DNA from: Lachnospiraceae bacterium
GTDB taxonomy: Bacteria > Bacillota > Clostridia > Lachnospirales > Lachnospiraceae
Reading direction: 5' to 3'
DNA length: 49,975 nucleotides
NCBI GenBank assembly: GCA_021769135.1
Contig: JAETTM010000030.1
Span: 1-49,975, forward strand
A program made the position numbers and the translations under genes. Positions 6,184-15,883 of this stretch are shown here, piece after piece (the first letter of the stretch is position 1; each line of letters starts with the position of its first letter). The notes under the pieces are model-generated. The model saw nothing but the letters and a program-made list of their open reading frames with translations. It did no database searches and was not told where the DNA came from.

Positions 6184-9100
6184 TTATCTCGCATCCTCCT
6201 TCCAGTTCTCATTCCTTTCCTGGCTGGATGCCGTTGCTTTGGCCAGCTGCAGCACTGTCTCGCTGAAATATCTGGCTGGGATATCCCTGATATAAATTGC
6301 CTTCTCTTCGTCGGCCTCTTCATATACATAGCTTCCCCTTTTAATATTCCCCGCCTTATAGAACCTGGCATCGTAAACCGTAATATCCTCATTTTCCCCG
6401 CCCACAAAGCTGCCGGAGAAATGGAGTTCCACGCCTATTCCCAGTTCCGCATCCTCCCTGTAATAGGTGTAAAAGCCTCCCCCATCTTCTACGGAGCCCC
6501 GATACCAGCCAAGGTTCAAAAGCTTGCCTCCCAGGGATAAATCGTTCAGCACCAACCCGCCAAAACGTTCCAGCCTTTGTTTCCCTGCCTCTTCCTCCGT
6601 CATCCGGTAGACATTCCGGCCAAGCTGCTCTATGGGCTGGGCGATTTCGTAATCTTCCAGCTGCTGCTCCCATGCCTTCTTCTCCTCTTCCGTAAGCTCT
6701 ATGGGATGAACCAGCCCAATCCGCCCTTTTTCCGGAAGCTCATATTCCTCTTCCTCCGCCGTATTAAAGGAGCCGTCCTCCATATAGCGGAAGCTGCATA
6801 CCAGTTCCCTGTTCTCATAGATTCCCCATATCAGCCCGATGGCAAACTGATGCATCACCGGATTTTCCACAAAAAGCTTCTGCCATGCCTCCCTGCTCCA
6901 TTCCCTTCCTGTGGACAGGGCCATTTCCAGCCGCATTTTCTGGCTGTTTACGGTCATCTTCATCTGTTTCTTCATCTGCTTAAAGGATTCATACGCCGCC
7001 GCGGCCTTCCCCTCATCATCCCGCTTTCCCGGCGAAGGCATATTTTTCAGCTTTTTCCCTGCGTCATCATAAACTTCTATTTCCAGGGCAGGCGTAATGG
7101 CCACCTTAAAGTTTCGTTCCCCATAGTCAAAAAGCCGCTCTCCCTTTTTATCGAACCCCATATCTGGCACAATCCTGTCCGCCAGTTCTTCCCGGCTAAT
7201 ACCCAGTTGGGAAGCTGCAAATTCCAGGGCCTTCCCCGCCGCCGCCTTTATCTGTTTAAATTTGAACTTCCTGGATATTCCGTCCACAATAAGAAGTGCC
7301 TGGGGAAGGGGGTTTAAACTCAATGCCTGCACCGCCTCTGCCGCAATCGCCCCTCTGGCCTGTTTGGGCCATTCCTGAATCTGGTGCTGCAGCTTCCCTA
7401 TAATTTCTTCCCCACCATGGATGGAAGCGGCGTACAGCACCCAGCGTTTCTTCGCCTCCGCCCCGGCCTCCAGCCATTTGTCGAACAGTTCGTTCATATA
7501 AACGGCCAATTCCGCAGGCTCCAACTCCTCTGCCAGAACCGCCGCCTTTTCGCTTACCCCGCGCAAGCAGGTGGAGGAATAGCATAAAATAACTGCCTGC
7601 AGATATTCTTCATCCGCCGCTTCCCCATTCTTTTTATGCACTGTGGAAAAAGGGGTCTGGTAGGCCCAGGCCAGGGAGCGTTTTGCCCCTCCCTTGTGCA
7701 GCTCCTTTACCATATCCATTCTGGTCAGCGCCTTTCCGCCGACGCCGCTTCCTCCTTCTGCCCCTTCCTGCTTCAGCACGCTTTCCAACAGCTGCTTCAC
7801 CTTTCCGTTTTTCTCCTTTTCAAGCGCTGCGGACAGCAAATCCCTGTACTCCAAGCCATCCTGGGCCCAATGGGCAAGCACCCTTACTGCCAGTTCCCTT
7901 TCCGCCGCCTTTTTGGCCGCAAGAAGCGCCTTCACATCTTCCTCCCAGCTCTTTTGACCATATAAAATATCCAGCAATTCCCCTTTTACCACCTTCGCGC
8001 TATCCTGGGAAAAGCTTAAGATTTCCTTCTTATTCTCATCCGCTTCTTTCCGCATAACATGCAGGCCAAAAAAACGCCCGAATGCTTCCGCCGTGGAAAA
8101 AGCCTGTATGGTTTCCTCCCGTTTATCCTTTAATCTGTCTGTAAAATATTCCTCTGCGCCTTTCAAAAATCCCTTTTTCCATTCTGGCGAATATAGGGAA
8201 TCGTAAATCAGCTCCAATCCGGCCAGCTGATAGGGCATCCCCAAATGTTCCCCTTCAAAATTTTCAAACAGCCTTTTTACTTTCCCCGTATTGATTGTCG
8301 CTCCATCCATAATATCTCCCCGGAAAAAATATCCGGAACGCTTAAACAGCATAAATACCTGGCATCTGCGGAAAAATTCTTCGTCCTTATAATTCCTCCT
8401 GTATCCGTCCAGAAGGTTCCGCTCCTTAGCGCCGCCATAATAAAATTTCTCGCTAATCCCATCAATATAGGGATACACGCTTTCCACCGGCTCCTCCCCC
8501 CGCAGATATTTCTTTACCGCATCCCCGCTAAGGATTTTTGCCGTAAACAGGCTGATGAGTTTTTCCCTTTCCTTGTTGTTGCCGTCCTGCTTTTTCTTTT
8601 CCAGAATCTTCTCGTAAAGCGCCGGCTCCTGGTCCTTAATCACCGCGAACATCCCATTGGCCGCCTCTATATCTACCCGTTCCATTACCTTCAGGTAATT
8701 CTCCCGATTATTTTTCAGCTGCTGGGCCAAAATATTTTTATGGCCCTTCACCGCCGTCCACTGCAGGTAATTCTCGCTGTCTATTTCAAATATCCTGTCA
8801 TAGTTCCCTCCATGAATCAAAATATCCGCAGGCAGGCCCATGCTGACATTCCTCATCGTATCCAGCATCCCGTTTGTATCGGCGGCCAGGCAGACACGTA
8901 CCGCATCCTTCAGCTTTCCGGAAAGAGGGTAATTCAAAAATGCCATACCTCCTAAAAGCTTCAACATGGTCTGGGAGATATTCGTCCTAGAACCGGCCAG
9001 ACGCAAAACCTTTTCCGTCACCCGGCCATGGTTCACCGCCTCTATAATCTCCTTCACGTCATCCTGAGGCATCTGCCCGTTATACAGATATCCCAGATTG

Positions 9101-9873
9101 GAAATAATCAAATCTTCATATTCCTTCATCAACGGCTTATCCTCCGGCTCTATCTCGATTTCTGCCGTCTGGGTTCCCATTCCCTGATTTCCAATCCTCT
9201 GGCTTCCTGTTCCCTGGACTCCCATTCCCTGGTTTCCCGTTTCCTGGCTTCCATTGCCTATACCCAAAAGTTTCCCGGCCTTTTTCAGAAACCCTTCTTT
9301 TTTATCCTGTTTATCCTGGAAATTTCCGTCTTTATTCCCTTCCCAGTTCTGCTTATATTTAGCCAGAAAGTAGGCCGTTAAGAGGACAATTTTCCCGTTT
9401 GCCGTTCCGTTGTTCCTGTATCCTATCGCCCTCCTTAATACTTCCGGGTTATCCTCTGCATAAAGCATTAAAGCTTTCATGGAATACCCGCCCAGGGCAT
9501 AAAGGCTCATTGCTATGGACGTGCCGTAAACGGCCGCTTTCTTATCCGAATCGCAGTCAATCGCCCCTTGTTTCAGCGTCAATAAATCCATGGGAACGAG
9601 ATGATAGCACGTACATTGTCCGATGGCGAAAAGCAGCCGGAATAATCTGGCGCCCTCTTCTTTTTTCCCCTTTTTCCCCAGTTCCCGGAATAGCTTTATA
9701 AATTTTTCGGAAGGAATGGAGGATAAATCCCTGAATACCAGCCGCCTTAGGCTTTCTTCCCCTCCTCCCTGCATTATGTAAGCTTCCGCTGTTTCCTGCT
9801 GGCTTTCCGGAAGGCTCAACAAATCTAACGCCTCCGTTATTTTACTGTTCCATAAATCTTTTGGATTCATCAT
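6184..9873 (-). CDS. DUF4132-containing protein (YehI/MolR-like), last gene of MoxR-VWA operon
   Basis: A 1229-residue soluble protein. Most of it is helical and repeat-like (HEAT/ARM-style). The C-terminal part, from about residue 905 (GISREELADRIVPDMGFD) through NPVMHQFAIGLIWGIY (about 1000) to HPIELTEEEKKAW, matches DUF4132, which defines E. coli MolR and YehI. No enzyme motif is clear. Residues of about 205-235 are a low-complexity G/Q/M/T-rich repeat, unusual in this family. ATGATG at 9873/9870 follows AGGAG, and the start overlaps the end of the SWIM gene by about 30 bases, so translation is probably coupled. In E. coli the homologous gene also sits beside a MoxR/VWA/SWIM set. The molecular role is unknown. 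Confidence 0.8.
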   Translation of the reverse strand: MMNPKDLWNSKITEALDLLSLPESQQETAEAYIMQGGGEESLRRLVFRDLSSIPSEKFIKLFRELGKKGKKEEGARLFRLLFAIGQCTCYHLVPMDLLTLKQGAIDCDSDKKAAVYGTSIAMSLYALGGYSMKALMLYAEDNPEVLRRAIGYRNNGTANGKIVLLTAYFLAKYKQNWEGNKDGNFQDKQDKKEGFLKKAGKLLGIGNGSQETGNQGMGVQGTGSQRIGNQGMGTQTAEIEIEPEDKPLMKEYEDLIISNLGYLYNGQMPQDDVKEIIEAVNHGRVTEKVLRLAGSRTNISQTMLKLLGGMAFLNYPLSGKLKDAVRVCLAADTNGMLDTMRNVSMGLPADILIHGGNYDRIFEIDSENYLQWTAVKGHKNILAQQLKNNRENYLKVMERVDIEAANGMFAVIKDQEPALYEKILEKKKQDGNNKEREKLISLFTAKILSGDAVKKYLRGEEPVESVYPYIDGISEKFYYGGAKERNLLDGYRRNYKDEEFFRRCQVFMLFKRSGYFFRGDIMDGATINTGKVKRLFENFEGEHLGMPYQLAGLELIYDSLYSPEWKKGFLKGAEEYFTDRLKDKREETIQAFSTAEAFGRFFGLHVMRKEADENKKEILSFSQDSAKVVKGELLDILYGQKSWEEDVKALLAAKKAAERELAVRVLAHWAQDGLEYRDLLSAALEKEKNGKVKQLLESVLKQEGAEGGSGVGGKALTRMDMVKELHKGGAKRSLAWAYQTPFSTVHKKNGEAADEEYLQAVILCYSSTCLRGVSEKAAVLAEELEPAELAVYMNELFDKWLEAGAEAKKRWVLYAASIHGGEEIIGKLQHQIQEWPKQARGAIAAEAVQALSLNPLPQALLIVDGISRKFKFKQIKAAAGKALEFAASQLGISREELADRIVPDMGFDKKGERLFDYGERNFKVAITPALEIEVYDDAGKKLKNMPSPGKRDDEGKAAAAYESFKQMKKQMKMTVNSQKMRLEMALSTGREWSREAWQKLFVENPVMHQFAIGLIWGIYENRELVCSFRYMEDGSFNTAEEEEYELPEKGRIGLVHPIELTEEEKKAWEQQLEDYEIAQPIEQLGRNVYRMTEEEAGKQRLERFGGLVLNDLSLGGKLLNLGWYRGSVEDGGGFYTYYREDAELGIGVELHFSGSFVGGENEDITVYDARFYKAGNIKRGSYVYEEADEEKAIYIRDIPARYFSETVLQLAKATASSQERNENWKEDAR

Positions 9874-12136
9874 GGCAGGATGCTCCTTTCCTATTGATAT
9901 GGCTTTCCCTTTGCCCTCGGGAATAATAGTTCCGCCCTATGTCCAACGTGATTTTTGTTCGGCATAGGTATAAATATTCGATTAGTCCGGCATATATCTC
10001 CACCAGGTTGTCCGGCATGGCATTGGCATTCAGCTGATGGCGGAGCATGGACAGCGCTTTTTCCAGATTTTTTATTTTATCCGACAGATATTCCATGCCG
10101 TACTGCCCGGCCAGCTTTTCCGTTTCGCCCAATGCCTGCAGCGTACTGTCATGAACGGTATGGAAGCCGCTTTGGTATAGTTCTTCCAGCAAATCGGCAG
10201 CATCCTGCAGCAATGTTTCCAGCGCTTTTTCCTTCTCCTCATTTCCCGGTTTGGAACCCTCGGATTTTCCTTCCAAAAAGCGTTTTTCGCCATTTGGCCA
10301 GCTTTCCCCATCGAAAGGCTTTCCTTTATTGAGGCGATTTTCCTCCCGTTCTTCCGCTCCCTCTTCCTCCGCCAGTTCCCCCTTTTCCAGCACCGCTATG
10401 GGATACATCCTGATTTTTCCGTTTTTAAGGTAGATTTTACCGAAAAAACAAGGGGGATTGTGTTCCTCTATCCTTTCCAGATAGCGTATTCCCCATGCCT
10501 CTTTTTGGGAATATGCCACTTCCACTATTACCTCACGGCTTTCCCTGTCATACAGATGCATGAAAAGCTTCTGCTCCGTTTCCGAAAAACAGGCCCTTTT
10601 CAGAGAGGCCGGGCGCAGGAATACTAAATCCATGCCTTCCTCTTCCTTTTCTTCCAGCCAGGAAATATTTTTCCTGTTTATCCGTTCCTCATAAAGACGG
10701 TCAAAATCCCGGTAATACCATCCGCCCAAATCTTCCGTATAAAGCCGGGGTCCTTTCCCTGCTCCTGCAATCAGTTCCCCTTTCGTATCCTGGCTGGAAG
10801 AAAGCCTCCTTCTGCCATCGCTCTTGGCCCCTGTCAAAGCAATCCTCGCCTTTGCCAGTTCTTCCATAGAAAGGGCCAGCCCCCAGGGTGCCCCGGCCTT
10901 GCCGCCCCTCCTGCGCCTGCCGGATTTTTCATAAAAAACAGGCATTGCCGAAGTAAAAGTGTACCATTCCTTTGTATTTCTCTCCAGAAAATATATGGTT
11001 TCCCCTTCATACCCTGCCTGGCTTTCAAAATGTTCCATGGCAATCCCCATTAACTCCAAATCCCCCGCCGGCGCATATTCCGCCCTGAACTCTCCCGACA
11101 ATCCGTCGATTTCCCCGCTTTCTTCCGCTTCCAGCAGCAGCTTTGCCCTGCTGTAAAGTTTGGCCGTCTGCTCCGCCAGTTTGGATAGCCGGAAAGAAGC
11201 CTTCCTTTTCAGGTAGCTGTCATAGGAATCTTTTAATGCCCGCCAGTAGCCTTCGAATTTGGCAAGCCTGGCATTGTGGCTGACTATGGCAAGGCGTTCC
11301 ATATGCTCCAGCGCATCGGGGGAAACCCTGGCCAAACCTATATTCAGCAGTTCCTCCAGGAATGTTTCCATCTGCTTCGCCGCATCTTTTATTTGCTTCC
11401 AATCGCTTTCCGGCTTTTTATACGTTTCTTTTTCCAGTTCTTCTATTGTCAGCTGCCCTGCCTCCAATTTGCACCATAATACAGCGCATGCCTTGTGCAC
11501 GCAGAATTCCTTTTTATGGCAGCTGCAGGAGGAATATTCCAGGGGGGAAAGCAGCTTCACCTTTTGCTCCATCCATGGGAGCTCTACCGTAACTGTACTG
11601 GAATATGTAATGTTCCCAAACTGTTTTGATTTTATCTGGCTTATGGCGGCCTGAAGCTGCCGCTCTCCCATAATCCTCCGGATAGAAGACAGGGAATAGG
11701 CCGCGATTTCTTCCCGCACTTTCTGCCCCAATCCCTGTTTGTCAACAGGCTGCCCGTCCTTAGCGCCATTCCCTTCTCCCGCAGGCTGTTCCGTTCCCGG
11801 CTTCGGCCCTTCCTCCGCAGGCCCGCCTTCCAATAATTCCGCTCCTGCTCCAGGCTCTTCCTCCATCCGTTCCTTCAAGGCCAGTATCCCTAACACCACA
11901 TGGCGGCAGATTGTGCGGGATGGGCAGGAGCAAACGCTTTCCCCTAACGGGCTCTTAATCTTCACCGTCTCCGCGCCTACTCTGACCGTAGCTTCCCCCT
12001 CAGAATCCCCGGAAGAAAGCACCTCATAATTTCCTTCCTCCTTATCCTTATAGGCCCTCTTTACGATTCCTTTATTGGCAATCCCTATGAGATAATCCTC
12101 ATCCGCATCCTTCAATATCTCTTTCCAGTCTTCCAT
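9842..12136 (-). CDS. Double SWIM zinc-finger protein (YehQ-like)
   Basis: About 764 residues with two SWIM zinc fingers of the form CxCx5CxH. The first is C69, C71, C77, H79 (CSCPSRTICRH); the second is near residues 200-212 (CSCHKKEFCVH). SWIM fingers are known to mediate DNA or protein contacts. The rest is helical and charged with no recognised catalytic motif; a Glu/Pro/Gly-rich linker separates the two fingers. The frame extends to a GTG at 12181, but ATG 12136 (MEDWKEILKDADEDYLIGIA) starts at the conserved part and has GGGATGG upstream. It lies between the VWA gene and the overlapping DUF4132 gene. Confidence 0.82.
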   Translation of the reverse strand: MEDWKEILKDADEDYLIGIANKGIVKRAYKDKEEGNYEVLSSGDSEGEATVRVGAETVKIKSPLGESVCSCPSRTICRHVVLGILALKERMEEEPGAGAELLEGGPAEEGPKPGTEQPAGEGNGAKDGQPVDKQGLGQKVREEIAAYSLSSIRRIMGERQLQAAISQIKSKQFGNITYSSTVTVELPWMEQKVKLLSPLEYSSCSCHKKEFCVHKACAVLWCKLEAGQLTIEELEKETYKKPESDWKQIKDAAKQMETFLEELLNIGLARVSPDALEHMERLAIVSHNARLAKFEGYWRALKDSYDSYLKRKASFRLSKLAEQTAKLYSRAKLLLEAEESGEIDGLSGEFRAEYAPAGDLELMGIAMEHFESQAGYEGETIYFLERNTKEWYTFTSAMPVFYEKSGRRRRGGKAGAPWGLALSMEELAKARIALTGAKSDGRRRLSSSQDTKGELIAGAGKGPRLYTEDLGGWYYRDFDRLYEERINRKNISWLEEKEEEGMDLVFLRPASLKRACFSETEQKLFMHLYDRESREVIVEVAYSQKEAWGIRYLERIEEHNPPCFFGKIYLKNGKIRMYPIAVLEKGELAEEEGAEEREENRLNKGKPFDGESWPNGEKRFLEGKSEGSKPGNEEKEKALETLLQDAADLLEELYQSGFHTVHDSTLQALGETEKLAGQYGMEYLSDKIKNLEKALSMLRHQLNANAMPDNLVEIYAGLIEYLYLCRTKITLDIGRNYYSRGQRESHINRKGASCHDESKRFMEQ

Positions 12137-12211
12137 ATCCCATCCCCAATGCGGCAACAGCCCGCACCCATTTTCCGGCACTTTTCATTATCCCGCATCC
12201 AAACTGTTTCC

Positions 12212-13336
12212 CTAAATGATTTTCCCAATGAATTCCGCCAGTTCTTCCGGGGTCATCGCCCCCACAGAGGCGCCCAGGGAAGCCAGCTGCGCCGCCGCAT
12301 TCCTGTCATAGCTCGGATTGGCTTCCATATCCAATGCAGTCAAAGCGATGAGCTTGGCCCCGCTTTCTATGATATCCTTGCTGACCCTGTACAGATTCTG
12401 ATATCCGCCGCCTTCGTACAGGTCGGAAACAAGGACTACCATCGTTCGGTAAGGGAAGTCGATGAGGCCTTTGCAGTAGGAAAGGGCCCCCGCGATATTC
12501 GTTCCTCCCCCCAGCTGAACGCTCATCAGCGTTTCCACCGGGTCATCCACATATCCGCTTAAGTCCACCACATTCGTATCGAAAATTACCAGGCGGGTAT
12601 CCAGCATAGGCAGCTTTGCAAAAATCCCTGCCATGACCGCGCTGTGAATCACAGAGTCCAGCATGGAGCCGCTTTCATCCACGCAAATGATAATCCGCCA
12701 CATGTTGTATTTTTTCATCCGGCCATGAAAATAGATTTCCTTCAGCACCAGCTGTTCCCGCTGCGTATCGTAATTTTTCAGGTTTCTCCAGATTGTTTTT
12801 TTCATATCCAGATTCCTCGCCGAACGGACTGGGCTGCTGGTGCTTTTATTCAGCATGCCGAAAAAGGATTTCTGAAGCTCCTGCTCCAATTTCTTCGTCA
12901 GTTCATCGGCTATCTGGCGGACAAGTTCCCGCGCCAGGGCCAGCACTTCCCCCTTCATCATATGCTTTAAACCCAGTATGGTCTTTAGCAGTTCCTTATT
13001 GGGCTCCAGCTTCCTAAGCACCTCGGGGTCCGTGAGCAGTTCCGTCATCCCATATTTTTCCAGCGCATGGCGTTCCATAATTTCCACGGTATGCTTTGGA
13101 AACAGTTTCTTCATCTTCGCAATCCAATGGGGCACTGTCAGGTGGGAATTTTCGCTTCCCCCGCCCCGCTCCTTGCGGATATCCTGTTCCTCCCCGTATT
13201 CCCTGGAATACAGGTAATCCAACACCTGTTCCATTTCCATAAGCCCCCTCTGCTCCCCGGAAAAAGGAATCTGTTCCTTCGCATATTTCCCAAGCACAAG
13301 CCGCCATCTGTTCAAAATATCCTGCTCATCTGCCAT
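12212..13336 (-). CDS. VWA-domain protein (YehP-like) of MoxR system
   Basis: A 374-residue protein. The C-terminal half is a von Willebrand factor A domain with a complete MIDAS motif: DESGS at residues 220-224, Thr in GGGTNIAGAL, and a later Asp in VSDLYEGG. The N-terminal half is helical. In MoxR-VWA systems the VWA protein binds partner or substrate through a metal ion and works with the AAA+ ATPase, here encoded two genes upstream. A GGAAGGATGG stretch lies upstream of ATG 13336. The 111-base gap to the upstream gene holds no clear signal. Confidence 0.88.
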   Translation of the reverse strand: MADEQDILNRWRLVLGKYAKEQIPFSGEQRGLMEMEQVLDYLYSREYGEEQDIRKERGGGSENSHLTVPHWIAKMKKLFPKHTVEIMERHALEKYGMTELLTDPEVLRKLEPNKELLKTILGLKHMMKGEVLALARELVRQIADELTKKLEQELQKSFFGMLNKSTSSPVRSARNLDMKKTIWRNLKNYDTQREQLVLKEIYFHGRMKKYNMWRIIICVDESGSMLDSVIHSAVMAGIFAKLPMLDTRLVIFDTNVVDLSGYVDDPVETLMSVQLGGGTNIAGALSYCKGLIDFPYRTMVVLVSDLYEGGGYQNLYRVSKDIIESGAKLIALTALDMEANPSYDRNAAAQLASLGASVGAMTPEELAEFIGKII

Positions 13337-13447
13337 CCCGCTATTCCATCCTTCCTTCCGCTAATTTCCGGCACCTATCGCAGGCAATGGAGCGCCAAAC
13401 CTTCGGCACGTCTTTCAGGGCAGCCTTCCACAACCGCCCATCGCCCC

Positions 13448-15883
13448 TTATGCCTTATGCATATGCCCCCTGGCGTAAGCATCCAGTTCCCTTCCATAGG
13501 CATACCACTCCGGCAAAATCTCCTTCCGGTACAGGATATCCTCCCTTCCTTTTCCATGAAGCCCTGCCGCCATTTTGGCTATTTTGTCCGTTTCCCCGGG
13601 CGTAAAATAGGTAAATGCCATCCGCAGCTGGGGCAATAGTTCCATAAACTCATTTTCTTCCACCTTGCCAAAAAAATCATCCAGCATCTCCAGAATTTTT
13701 CCCCCGATGAATATCAAATCCTTTGCCGTATAGAACAGCCCGCGGAAGAAAACTGCCGTCTGCAAAAGCTGCCCCCTCGTTCCTGTCAGATAACCGAGGC
13801 AGGCCTTTTCCACCTCTATTGCCGTTTCCCTTCCGCTGCCGTAAAGAATCCCCCAAATACAGCCGTGCAGCCCTGCATGGATTCCTTCATCCCGGCACAT
13901 CTCATCCAACGCCCCGAAATAAGCTTCTTTTTCCTGTTCCATATCGCTGCCTTTCCCCGTAATCTGATACAGCATCTTTACCGCATCCATACAGGAAGGG
14001 AGATTTTCCTCTTTAATCCCTGCCATAGACGGAAGGAGCCCAATCAATTTCCTGACGCTTTCCAGCAGCAGGCGGGAAATCTCCAGGGCCGACCCGTAAA
14101 GGCCGCTTAGTTCCTCCATCATCGTCAGCGCTTTCACCGCTTCCGCCATGGAGTAAAAATCCGTATCCTGAACTATCAGCTCCTGCACTCTTTCATACAC
14201 CGCTTCCAGCTGCCCGCTAAGCCCCATTTCAAATACCTGGGTCAACAGTACGGCGGCCCGCCCTGCCCCCGTCTCCCCTTTGAGGCGCTCCCCCACCAGG
14301 CTGGCTGCCGCTTCCTCTATGGTAGCCCCATGGACGGATACATCGATCAGGGCCGCCGGAACTTCCGCGCTCCATTTATATTTCCAGGTTTCCCGTATCA
14401 GGTTCTTATCCTTTCCCTGCTGAAGGTTGGGCCCTTTGACCCGCCTGGCAAAAGGCGTGCCCAGAAATACCATCTGATGAAAGAACATGCTCTCATTCCT
14501 ATGTTTCCTGCTGGAAAAAATGGACAGAACGGTTTCCATTTCCGATGTAGAACGGACTTTCAGGCCAAAGGCCTTGCATCTCATTTCAAAGTCATGAAGA
14601 ATGGGCGGAACATCCGCCAACGGGCAGAGACTGCCCATCCCCCTTCCCGTCATCTGTTTTTTCAAAACCAGCATCGGCATGGCGGAAGCAATATTATATT
14701 CTCCCTTTATATAGGATGACAGCACCGCATCCAATAGTTCATACGCGCCCGGCTGCGGCTTGCTGCGCAATTCCCCGAGCCCTTTTGCCATTTGCCATGC
14801 GCATATTTCATCATAAGTGGAAAGATACCCCTCCTTCTTTCTCACTTCTTTTCCCGCAGATACGAGCATATCCAGCACCGCCTTTTCATAAGGCGCATCC
14901 ATCTCCCCTATGCCTTCCCATACCTTCTGGTAAAATCCGGCAAAAGGCATGCCGCTGGCATACCCGTTCAGGGCATCCGCCGCTTCCATGGAATAGGGCA
15001 TCAAATATACGCTCTGGTCTTCTTTCGGTATCCGGGCAGATGGATTGTCCAGCAGGCGTTTCGTTTCCTCCCATCTGCCATCGGCAAGCCGTTCCCGTAT
15101 TCCCGGGGTATGGAATCCCCCGGTTATTACCAGAATCCGATAAGGGTCCATCCAGGCCATAAGGTCTTCTTCCCAGCGCTCTTCCGCTCTTCCCTTTGCC
15201 CCATGGGCCATAGCGCATTGTATGATTTTCGCCGCCATATGGGCTTCCCGTTTCAGGCATCCGTCCTCTTCCATAGACTCAGGCGGGGTATTCTCCCTGG
15301 CCAGGCTGCAGTAAGTAAACAAATGGGAAAACCATACATCGCCCTCCTCATACAACCCGTTTATCTCAAAATATTTCTCCCAGAATTCATCGAAATTCCG
15401 CAGCCCCGTTTTTTCACAGAGCCTTTTGATATATGTATTTCTGGAAAGCAGATAGTCGTCGTTATAACTGTTTTTCTCTTCATCTTTTAACAGGCCCTTC
15501 CCTTCCCTGGAAGCCGCCAGGATATCCCCATAGGGCAAATCAATAAACGCCGCTTCCATCCCCCGCTTTTTTGCCTCCCGCAAAGCCGTCAGTTCCGGCG
15601 AATATTCCAGGAACGGGTAATAACATTTATAGTATGCTTTTTCTTTGGAAAGCTTCCCCTCCCTGTCATGATAGGAATAATATATGGCAAAAGGCGCTCT
15701 GGTTTCCTCATGCACCATGATTTCCCGCAAGGAATTGGCATTCTCCGGCCCTTCCACCAGTATGGAGGACGGCTTCCAGCTTTCTATCATCTTCTTTATC
15801 TGAAGGGAGCACGCCGGGCTGTGATGCCTGATGGGGAGAAGCATTATTTCAGCCATTTCCTCGCGTCGTAATATTGTTTCCAT
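13448..15883 (-). CDS. DUF5682 family protein (YehM-like)
   Basis: An 811-residue soluble protein. Family marks are the N-terminal LLPIRHHSPACS block and ILVEGPENA shortly after, then ITGGFHTPG in the middle; the C-terminal half is helical. These marks and the location between MoxR and VWA genes match E. coli YehM. The enzymatic activity is not established; the RHH and EGP motifs could belong to a metal-dependent hydrolase-like fold, which is a guess. ATG 15883 is supported by GAGGG six bases upstream and gives a 40-base overlap with the MoxR gene. An alternative ATG at 15844 forms a TAATG junction with the MoxR stop. Confidence 0.78.
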   Translation of the reverse strand: METILRREEMAEIMLLPIRHHSPACSLQIKKMIESWKPSSILVEGPENANSLREIMVHEETRAPFAIYYSYHDREGKLSKEKAYYKCYYPFLEYSPELTALREAKKRGMEAAFIDLPYGDILAASREGKGLLKDEEKNSYNDDYLLSRNTYIKRLCEKTGLRNFDEFWEKYFEINGLYEEGDVWFSHLFTYCSLARENTPPESMEEDGCLKREAHMAAKIIQCAMAHGAKGRAEERWEEDLMAWMDPYRILVITGGFHTPGIRERLADGRWEETKRLLDNPSARIPKEDQSVYLMPYSMEAADALNGYASGMPFAGFYQKVWEGIGEMDAPYEKAVLDMLVSAGKEVRKKEGYLSTYDEICAWQMAKGLGELRSKPQPGAYELLDAVLSSYIKGEYNIASAMPMLVLKKQMTGRGMGSLCPLADVPPILHDFEMRCKAFGLKVRSTSEMETVLSIFSSRKHRNESMFFHQMVFLGTPFARRVKGPNLQQGKDKNLIRETWKYKWSAEVPAALIDVSVHGATIEEAAASLVGERLKGETGAGRAAVLLTQVFEMGLSGQLEAVYERVQELIVQDTDFYSMAEAVKALTMMEELSGLYGSALEISRLLLESVRKLIGLLPSMAGIKEENLPSCMDAVKMLYQITGKGSDMEQEKEAYFGALDEMCRDEGIHAGLHGCIWGILYGSGRETAIEVEKACLGYLTGTRGQLLQTAVFFRGLFYTAKDLIFIGGKILEMLDDFFGKVEENEFMELLPQLRMAFTYFTPGETDKIAKMAAGLHGKGREDILYRKEILPEWYAYGRELDAYARGHMHKA

